Source of the DNA: Asterias amurensis
Lineage: Eukaryota > Echinodermata > Asteroidea > Forcipulatida > Asteriidae
NCBI RefSeq assembly: GCF_032118995.1
Contig: NC_092661.1
Coordinates: 13,640,494-13,704,493, forward strand
DNA length: 64,000 nucleotides
Reading direction: 5' to 3'
In this document: positions 48,601-58,700 of the stretch, piece after piece
Numbering within the stretch: position 1 is the first letter of the stretch
How the letters are laid out: each line of letters begins with the position of its first letter
Translations under genes and position numbers: made by a program
The notes under the pieces: generated by a model
Database searches by the model: none
The model's input: the letters and a program-made list of their open reading frames with translations, nothing else
Told to the model about the DNA's origin: nothing

Positions 48601-49850
48601 AATTAGCAGTGAATAAAGAACTATGTTTTACAAGCAAATGGAATAATGATAATACATGAAGTAATAGTATAATACTACATTTACAAGCAAAGGCAAAATA
48701 TAAATTACGGAAAACATACGGAGCACAAGGTGATGGAGTTGGAGGGGGCCCATAAAAAGCAAAGCTTGTCAGGTATGGACATGTTCAAAACAAAACAAAA
48801 AAGGGCATGTTCAAACGTGTTTTTCTCAAAATATCTCAATAGCACCCTCTGTTGAATACACACCAAACGAAAGTTCAACAATCGCTCCAAACATCCGAAT
48901 GAGGGGGTACATGTTTATGGGGGTTGTAGTTTTTAAGTTATGACCGATTTGACATGTTTTGGTGGTCGTTGGCGACCGGCTTGTGCACCATAGGGTTTTT
49001 TAAGCACAATAGTCAGTTTTCAAAATTATTTGTTCTGGTGAAATTGGTGGATTAGACTGAATTAACTCTTAACTAAATACTATTAATAGTATATCATCAT
49101 GTATAAAGAGCTTCATACACTTTGTTTGTACGAGTTTCACAAATCTGAAATGTTGTGCCGTCTTGTAAAGATTAAAAGATGCTTGATTTAGGGTTGTTGC
49201 TGCTAACCTTCTTCACGGATTAAATTGGTTACATCAAATACGTATTCTAGATTATAAAAAACACACATATTTTATGATTGCTAAGATTTACTTATACTAT
49301 TTAGGTTATACCCCAGTTGCATAACCAGACATTTTCACGAAGGGGTTGGGGGCAAACAGGAGCACAAAGACCCGTTTGTTGTTGATGTGACACCGCCTCA
49401 ACCTGGGGTTTCGCCCTTCATAATTAATTAGTTAGGTGGCATTGTGAAGTTGGGATTTTGCATGCTCAACCACACGCTCTTCTCAACCATCCAAAGGTTT
49501 TGAATGGTGAATTGTTGAAACATTCACCCACTGCAGGCAGTTAGGGTGACTTAAGTGAATTTGGAGGGATTGAACCTGCATTCATTCCTCTTTGGTTGAG
49601 TTGAGAGAAATTGGGGCAGAGTAGGGATCCTACATCAACTCTTGTGGAGGTTGTATGGTTCCTTTAGGGAGTAGTGGTGCTTATTAGATGAGTAGGGTTT
49701 TAAATATTGTATACCTCGGGACATTATTTTTCCAAACCGCTTCTTAGTTACTAAGGCCTCCGGCTCCGGGCTTCATTGGATGAATGACAAATTGTACAAA
49801 TCGATGCAGAGCCCAAGTCGGAGCTAAATGCCCAAGCCTAGGGCCCAATT

Positions 49851-50204
49851 TCCTAGAGATGCTTACAAGAAAATATTGCTCAGAAATTAGTAGGATACCG
49901 GTCACAAATTCTACAAGTGACATGGTATTTTAATTGGCTGGTTACCTTACTCTGGTAAGCATAATTCTGTTTGGCTTAGCTTATACATGTATTTGTGTGC
50001 TTTAGCAGCACTATGTAATTCATATTGAGTTGCTTAAGCACAAGAAGGAGCTAAGCACAACCAAATTATGCTTACCGGAATAAGGTTACCAGCCAAAATA
50101 CTGTGTCATATTCACCATTTCTGATTGGGATCCTGCTAGTTTTTGCTAAGCACAACATTTGTAAGCAAGATTGTCTGCTTAAGCAGCTCTATGAAATTGG
50201 GCCC
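49851..50204. repeat. Two family E elements in tandem (copies 5 and 6)
   Basis: The left end is GGGCCCAATTTCCTAGAGAT and the right end CTCTATGAAATTGGGCCCC. Two internal ATAAGGTTACC-type cores, in opposite orientation, show two elements. Confidence 0.6.
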
Positions 50205-50570
50205 CGGTTTGGGAAGCAAGGTCTTAGTAAAGCTTTAGCCTTCGTGCTGTTGACATTATGTCTTATTCCTCTGCTATAGTAGTGGAGTCCAGATAAGTGC
50301 AAAAAAGATAATAGCCAAAACTAATGCTAGATAGCTAAATGTTTCATATTTTTTTCTTTAAACTAATTTGAAATTTTAGGATTATTTGGGATTATTTACC
50401 TTTAAGAGTTTAAATTTTCTGTGGACACATAATGCGAAATAGAACCAACCAATGAAATAATTGGGTTTTGGTCATATTATGAGTGTTGTTTTAGATCGGA
50501 AAAATTTTGTTGTATTACTTTAAAACGAATGGAAACCAAAATTCACATACTTTGACCTGGACACTGGTTC

Positions 50571-50578
<8 letters not shown>

Positions 50579-50605
<27 letters not shown>
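50579..50605 (+). repeat. Poly-T run
   Basis: About 27 consecutive T. Confidence 0.9.
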
Positions 50606-50889
50606 CATAATTGATGATGCAGTTTTGTAAACATTATTCGATAGTTTGTCTTTGGAAGAAAAGGAAGAAGTTACACTTTGTTGCACTAGTTGTATTCGTG
50701 CAGGAAAAAAAAATAAAATATTGCTAGAAAATTGAAATTATCTTGTTCAGTGTTTTTCTTTTCAACCCGATTCCCCCTTTTAAGAGTAGATATTACTAAG
50801 AACTGAAAAAACAAAACATGTGAACCCTTATAGCAGGATGGAGGTCTGCAGTGCCGCAGATGACCACACTCGCAATCGACCTTTAAACA

Positions 50890-51590
50890 CATTTGGCTGT
50901 TTGGGCTGGCTGCCTAGGATCAAGCTGTTTTCGGCCTGCCCACAGGATTGGGCCGTAGAGCCTGCCTAGGTTTGGGTTGCTCAGGATCGAGTTGTTTGGG
51001 CCATTCAGGATAAAGTTGTTTGGGCCGTTCAGGATCAAGTTGTTTGGACGGCCCAGGATTGGGCTGTTGGGGGCTGCCCTGGACAAGGCTTTTGGGGCTG
51101 CCAAAGATTGGGCTACCCAGGATTGGGAGGCTTTGGCTGAACTGGATTGGGCTGTTGGGGGTGCCTAAGATTGGGCTGTTGAGGGCTGCCCAGGAACGGG
51201 CTGCTGGGGGCTGCCCTGGCCAAGGCTGCTGGGGCTGCCCAAGATTGGGCTGTTGGGGCCGCCTAACATAGGGTTGTTGGGGGCTGCCCAGGAATGGGCT
51301 GCTGGGGGCTGCCCTGGACAAAGCTGCTTGGGCTGCCCAGGATTGGGCTGTTGTGGCTGCCTTAGATTGGGCTGTTGGGGCCGCCTAAAATTTGGCTGCT
51401 GGAGCTGCCCAGGATTAGGCAGTTGGGTCTGCCCAGGATTGGGCTGTTGGGTCCGCCTAACAGGGCTGTTGTGGCTGCCTTAGATTGGGCTGTTGGGGCC
51501 GCCTAAAATTTGGCTGCTGGAGCTGCCCAGGATTAGTCAGTTGGGTCTGCCCAGGATTGGGCTGTTTGGGCTGCCCAGGATTTGTATCTC
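50890..51590 (+). repeat. G-rich minisatellite, ~24-27-bp unit
   Basis: Variants of GGCTGCCCAGGATTGGGCTG with TTGGGGGC spacers repeat about 27 times. The minus strand stays open for 133 codons (50920-51321) as a Pro/Gln/Ser-rich peptide, and other frames are open too, which is typical of a GC-rich repeat rather than proof of a gene. No splice or start context was found. Confidence 0.8.
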
Positions 51591-52375
51591 AACAAAAGGT
51601 ACATGTCCGGTTTAATAGATACTAAATTTAACTTTAGTTGCCTTTACCGTTTACCACTGCTAACCGACAGTATACGTGTCCGTGTTAAAAAATACATACT
51701 TAAAAATGCACAAGGTGTGTACATTGTTTAGCTTCATTGTGTTTATTGAAACCTTACGATACAAAATGAGAACAGGAATGTTAAAATGTTAAAATATGTC
51801 AGCGCAGCAAGGTCGTACAACTCAATTCTGCAACCAATTTATATCTCGTGTAAAAACTGATGCGTGTTATAATGCCTTATCTCGGCATCTTTTGACTTGG
51901 TGCGTACATCCAGGTTATTTTAAGAGAAATATGTCCTTTCTAAAATGCAGGTTTTACAAAAACAATATTGCTATGACCATTTCGCACCAACACAAGGAAT
52001 TTTGAAATACTGTGAAATTCATACAACAACCGTTTCATAACCAACATAGGACATTTTTTAGTGAAAGAACAAAACATGGTTTATGTCACAGATTTTGTGG
52101 CCATTTATATCAAGCTTATTTTGACCACGGTCGGCTATTGAAATAAGAAACTTAGGCCTCAACTTCTCAACTTTGACAGTGTGTCTGATGGAAATATTTC
52201 ATTGAATGGTTGGCAAACTTTATAATCAGCGAGTCGTTATAATGAAATCATTTTATAGCTGAGATAGACTCTGCTAGGGACGAAAAAACAGGCACTTAAC
52301 TATTTAAACATTTATACCACAGCTCATTTTGCTCGGTAGGCAGTTTGCAACAGCGAAAATTCTATTCATTTTGTT

Positions 52376-52381
52376 TTTATT
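52376..52381 (-). terminator. Candidate poly(A) signal of ZMPSTE24
   Basis: Minus-strand AATAAA about 340 bases past the stop codon. Confidence 0.35.
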
Positions 52382-52721
52382 ATAGCAGAATTGTCATTTG
52401 TCTTTCAATGAAACTGATGCTCACAATTTTAAGATGATAGCGTTGAAATGATCGCATGGAAACAACCACTAACGATGTTTCATAACTTCAACAGCTCTCC
52501 AGTGGTTTTTACTAATATTAAGCTTTTATGGTCAGTAACTTGTGACAGAATTTCCAAATGTACACCTCTAGCTTTAAACAAAATACTGCTCCGTTAATTG
52601 ACTAAACATAAGGTTAATCCTAACCCTTCAGGAAATCTGGCCTAATGGCAGAATGGTTCGTGGTTCGACTTAGCCAGGTAGTTAGGGGAGAGGGTATTTG
52701 ACGTTATCCCGAATGTTGTTC

Positions 52722-55700
52722 TCATTCTGTCTTTTCCAGAGCTCCCAGTCTTTCCAATAGCGGAGGGTGAGAGTAGTGCCAGGTGGAGTACAACCAATCG
52801 GCTTCCGGGAAGCCGAGGTTGTCCTTGTGGAGCTTGATAAGCGCAGAGCGAAGTTCCGTGGCGCGGCGCAGCGATTTGGCAAACGCATCGGCCTGGAACT
52901 CGAAACGTCTACACAGAACGGTCATGCAGAATGATAGTACCTGAGAAGAAGAAAAGAATGATTGGAAACTTTGTTAATTACAAAGTGTTGCTATAAAATC
53001 ATAGGATTGTTCTATTGCTTTTATTCTGGTTGTGAAGCCAAGGACTCTCAGAGAAGTGAACCTACTCACTGCACTAGGCAAGAAGAACCCAGGGGGAGAT
53101 AAGACAAGGAAGGAAGTTTTAAGTTTCAGTTGTGGGAAGAAAACCTTGAAAAGCCCTACCGTGCAATCGGAAGCATTCTGAATGATTTTCTCTTTATGTT
53201 TTTTTGGTAAACTTAAAAATAGTGAAACAAAAATAATTATTACTTATCATTACTTTGTTTGTGTTTATTAGGCAGAATATGCCTGTTTTTGCAGGCAATT
53301 CCTGCAGAACTCTTTCCTCACAATATTTTTTTGGTAATCTTATAATATAACGAAACAAAAACAATATTGGGCGAAATATGCGTGTATCGTCACGCAATTC
53401 CTGCGTATCGGTTTGATACGCTAGCTTGCACACAAGGATAATCCTAGCGATATTCCAGCAATAATACAACAGTCTTTAAATGATTGACATTTTACCTCGT
53501 TGTATGGTGAGAACACAAACTGAAAGATGATGACAAGACCAATGAGGGTGGGTTGGCTGGCGTAGAAACCAAACGCCTCAAATAGTTCTTTCTTCTCAAT
53601 CAGAAGACCAAAGAGAAACAGGCACAGGAACAGATTCACCTGAAAACAGAAAAATAATAATAGTGTACTAGGTTTTTAATATCTATATATATCTGAAGAA
53701 GACCTGGTTTGGATCGAAAGCTAAGGCCATCTACCCTACTCATTTTATATAGCACTTTATCACACGCCTTGGGGCTCATTCTTTTTGTCCAGCAATGTCT
53801 GTAGAGCTACATTTTTGAACTGTGAAACGTATTCCTTTATAGCACCATGTTATGGTTTACAAGGTGCTGCGGTGTAATATGCTGCCAATCAAACAAAGAA
53901 CACCGGGCAAACCTCGTCTCTTTTTGATAATTGCACTGCATGCATTACACAATACACGGGTTCAAAGGCTTTACGTCCCATCAGCAGGAGGCAGCAATAA
54001 TGGATAAGTGAACTCGTGAACTCGTGAACTCAGGAACTATGGACTATGTCCCATGTAATGAATGATGCAATTGTGCTTTTAAGTGTCTTGGGTGTCACGA
54101 CTGGGACTCAAACCCACATTGTTCAGAACACAAGAGTTTGAGCTTGGTGTTGTTATCAACGAGGTCGGGGGGGGGGGGGGGGGGGGTGGCGAGATGGGGA
54201 TTTGTACCTGACTAATGACAAGATTCTTGAGGTTATGACTCAGCTTCCAGTGGCCGAGTTCATGCGCCAAGACGGCCAAGACTTCCTTGTTGTTACACCC
54301 CGTCTTCTTCTTCTTCTTCTCATCCTCCTTGGCCGGCTCTCCAGCCTCGTCTGGCTTCTTTACCTCCTCCTCTGGCTTCTGACTCTCCTTGGGTTGGTCT
54401 GGTTCCTCAGAAGTCGGGCTGGCCTCTGCCTCTTTAGCTTTGTCCTGTTGAATATTCATGAGTTTTGGAAATGAGAAGGATTACTCGGTCACTGTGGTTC
54501 AGTGGTTAGACTTAAGGTTTTGCAATCACAACATGCACAAGGTTGTGGGTTCGAGTCCTACCAAGCTAACCGCTGATTTAACAACGACTACCTTGAGTAT
54601 TGTCAAACAGTTTACTGAAGCACAATTTCTTTACTTTTGCAATTTATAATCATAGATGTTAAACCAATGTTCGTATGAGAGAGCTTGGCTGTTGCCAGTT
54701 ACATGTAGGTGTCTTTATTCCCTAATATGGGAGCTTTGCCAAGTTCCCTTAAAGCCATTGGACCCTTTCGGTACAGAAAAAAAAAAATAAATAATAATTT
54801 ACAGGGTTTACAAAAGGTAATGGTGAAAGACTTCTCTTGAAATATTAGTCCATGAAATGCTTTACTTTTTGAGAAAACGGTAAAACAATATAAATTCTCG
54901 TTAACGAGAATTACGGATTTGTTATAAACACATGTCATGACACGGCGAAACGCGCGAAAACAGGAGTGGGTTTTCCCGTTATTTTCTCCCGACTCCGATG
55001 TCCGATTGAGCCTAAATTTCCACAGGATTGTTATGTTATATATAAGTTGTGATACACGAAGTGTGGGACTTGGACAATACTGTTTATCGAAAGGGTCCAA
55101 TGGCTTTAATGGGAAGATAATCTAAACAAACTTTGTAAATTAACATTCAGCGTACCTCCTCCTTGTTTACAGGGGTGTAGTCCTCCAGTAGAGTGTCAAA
55201 CAATACGATGCGCTTACTCTTGAAGAAGCCATAGAAATAGGCATTGCTATGTGAAGACCTCTTGGAACCTAAAACAGGTAATAAGCAAGACGGTTAAATC
55301 TCAGAAATCAGACATTTGATTGTATATTTAGAATTACAAAAGGACATTTAGAGAATTTGATACCCTCTACCAATAAATCATTGCGGTACCCACTGCTAAA
55401 ACATAGGATAGGGACTCACCTCTATTGGTGAGACATACGCTCAAGCAATGCCAAAGTTGAGGGTTCGAATCCAACCTGACTGTTTTGCCTGTGGTTTTTG
55501 TCACATGACTCACAGGGCTAGCTCGATGGCCTAGTGGTAAGACATCTGCTCAAGCAATGCAAAAGTTGAGGGTTCGAATCCAACCTGACTGTTTTGCCTG
55601 TGGTTTTTGTCACATGACTCACAGGGCTAGCTCGGTGGCCTAGTGGTAAGACATCTGCTCAAGCAATGCAAAAGTTGAGGGTTCGAATCCAACCTGACTG

Positions 55701-58700
55701 TTTTGCCTGTGGTTTTTGTCACATGACTCACAGGGCTAGCTCGGTGGCCTAGTGGTAAGACATCTGCTCAAGCAATGCAAAAGTTGAAGGTTCAAATCCA
55801 ACCTGACTGTTTTGCCTGTGGTTTTTGTCACATGACTCACAGGGCTAGCTCGGTGGCCTAGTGGTGAGACATACACTCAAGCAATGCAAAAGTTGAGAGT
55901 TCGAATCCAACCTGACTGTTTTGCCTGTGGTTTTTGTCACATGACTCACAGGGCTAGCTCGGTGGCCTAGTGGTTAGACATACACTCAAGCAATGCAAAA
56001 GTTGAGGGTTCGAATCCAACCTGACTGTTTTGCCTGTGGGTTTTGTCACATGACTCACAGGGCTAGCTCGGTGGCCTAGTGGTGAGACATACACTCAAGC
56101 AATGCAAAAGTTGAGGGTTCGAATCCAACCTGACTGTTTTGCCTGTGGTTTTTGTCACATGACTCACAGGGCTAGCTCGGTGGCCTAGTGGTGAGACATA
56201 CACTCAAGCAATGCAAAAGTTGAGGGTTCGAATCCAACCTGACTGTTTTGCCTGTGGTTTTTGTCACATGACTCACAGGGCTAGCTCGGTGGCCTAGTGG
56301 TGAGACATACACTCAAGCAATGCAAAAGTTGAAGGTTCAAATCCAACCTGACTGTTTTGCCTGTGGTTTTTGTCACATGACTCACAGGGCTAGCTCGGTG
56401 GCCTAGTGGTGAGACATACACTCAAGCAATGCAAAGGTTGAGGTTTTGAATCCAACCTGACTGTTTTGCCTGTGGTTTTTGTCACATGACTTACAGTGCT
56501 AGCTTGGTGGCCTAGTGGTGAGACATCTGCTCAAGCAATGCAAAAGTTGAGGGTTCGAATCCAACCTGACTGTTTTGCCTGTGGTTTTTGTCACATGACT
56601 CACAGGGCTAGCTCGGTGGCCTAGTGGTAAGACATCTGCTCAAGCAATGCAAAAGTTGAGGGTTCGAATCCAACCTGACCGTTTTGCCTGTGGTTTTTGT
56701 CACATGACTTACAGTGCTAGCTCGGTGGCCTAGTGGTAAGACATCTGCTCAAGCAATGCAAAAGTTGAGGGTTCGAATCCAACCTGACCGTTTTGCCTGT
56801 GGTTTTTGTCACATGACTTACAGTGCTAGCTCGGTGGCCTAGTGGTAAGACATCTGCTCAAGCAATGCAAAAGTTGAGGGTTCGAATCCAACCTGACCGT
56901 TTTGCCTGTGGTTTTTGTCACATGACTTACAGTGCTAGCTCGGTGGCCTAGTGGTAAGACATCTGCTCAAGCAATGCAAAAGTTGAGGGTTCGAATCCAA
57001 CCTGACTGTTTTGCCTGTGGTTTTTGTCACATGACTCACAGGGCTAGCTCGGTGGCCTAGTGGTGAGACATACACTCAAGCAATGCAAAAGTTGAGGGTT
57101 CGAGGATTCTGCATTTGATTATTGTATCTATAACTTCATAACAGCTGTGGTTTGTTTCACAGAATTCAGGAAAGTACTGAGTATACAGTGTATCATATAC
57201 ATCGGTGTATAAAGTGTAAAAAACCCATTTATAATAACCTTCTACAACGTAGAGCTTGTAGAGCGGAAACGATATACTCTGTGCCAGCTCCTCTATTTTG
57301 GTCCTCAGCTCTCCCTCGGGAAGGGGGGTGAACTTATCAAACAGGGGAGCGATGTAGTCCGCATATATTGTGATCATTATCTGAAAGATAAAAGAAACTG
57401 GGTTGTGAGTTCTAAATCTTGTTGGGGATATAAAAAAAATTGTTACTGGGTTCTTTTATGCTTGTCACACAACACACAGGACCTACGACCTTATGTCCCA
57501 TCCAATGGACGAAGCAACTATGCTTGTAAGTGTATTGTTCAATGGCACAATTGCCATGACTGGGACCTGAATGGCCACATCAAGTTTCCTCTGGTAAGGG
57601 TCACTTCTATATGGAAAATGCGAATTTGTATTGGAACCTTGCAGAGGGCACCACGGGAAAAACACAGGGCACTATGGCAATTCCTGTGGGTGCCATAAGT
57701 TCTTGTTATAAATATTATTTATAAAATGTCATGTCATTTGTTGTCATTGTTGTCCATGTCTGGGTTGTTGTCATTGTTGTCCATGGTCGAGTTGCTATCA
57801 CTGTTGTAAATGTCCGAGTTGCTGTCTGTGTTTCTTTTGTTGAGTTGATGTCATTGTTGTCCATGTTTGTTGCTGTCATTGTTGTCCATGTCTGGGTTGT
57901 TGTCATTATTGTCCATGGTCGAGTTGCTAGCTATCACTGTTGTCAATGTCCGCGTTGCTGTCTTTGTTTCTTTTGCTGAGTTGATGTCATTGTTGTCCAT
58001 GTTTCTTGCTGTCATTGTTGTCCATGTCTGAGTTGATGTCTTTGTTGTTAAATAATGTCGTATCCACGTATTTTGGATTTTAAAACAATTTAAAATTTTG
58101 TCATATTGTTGTACATTTTATACTAAAATATATTAAAATTTTTAACTTTTCTCAATGTTGTAAAAATAAAACTCAATTCAGCCTCCTTAAGGCTGTGAAG
58201 CTTTTATTTGTGAAATAAACCAATCAATAATAAATGTCCTCTCTATTTAAAAAAAGTTTGCGTCCTGCCTTGTCTTGCTTACCAAGGACACGGCAAAAGC
58301 GAAAGCCCAGGCGTAGATGAAGAAATACTGTCCACCCATCTGGATGATGTAGAGAAGGCCAGCTGTGATTGGGGCCATCAGGGCTTGGGAGACCAGGAAC
58401 ATCTTAATCTGGTCCTTGACGAAGAATCCTACTGTCTGCAGGTACAGAACAACGAATCAATTTTAGTTCAGTATCCACAAAATTGAGTATGCCTTTAACC
58501 AGAGACCAATTTCATGGCTTTGTTTACATGTAGCAAATGGTCTGTCAAGTGTATTTCACGAGTAAGCAGACAAACTTTGCCTGTGCGCATTTACAAGAAC
58601 GGCACCAGCTATTGGCGAGTTGTATAACAGTGGTTCGGCATGAGTAGGTACACACATTCAAACCGGGTAGCTTTAACAAAAGAGGACAATAGGGTCAACG

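Larger units (their letters stand above)
47879..49850. other. Gene-free stretch right of the IAP gene
   Basis: Apart from the family H fold-back and (AATTC)n, no coding exon, RNA or clear element is visible. Confidence 0.5.

Noticed and set aside
55403-57106. CRISPR-like array
   Set aside because: There are no unique spacers; the whole 109-bp unit repeats, and the DNA is eukaryotic.
57405-57979. Open frames over the GT-rich repeat, both strands
   Set aside because: Periodic repeat translation ([10 protein letters not shown] on minus), no splice context, inside a ZMPSTE24 intron.
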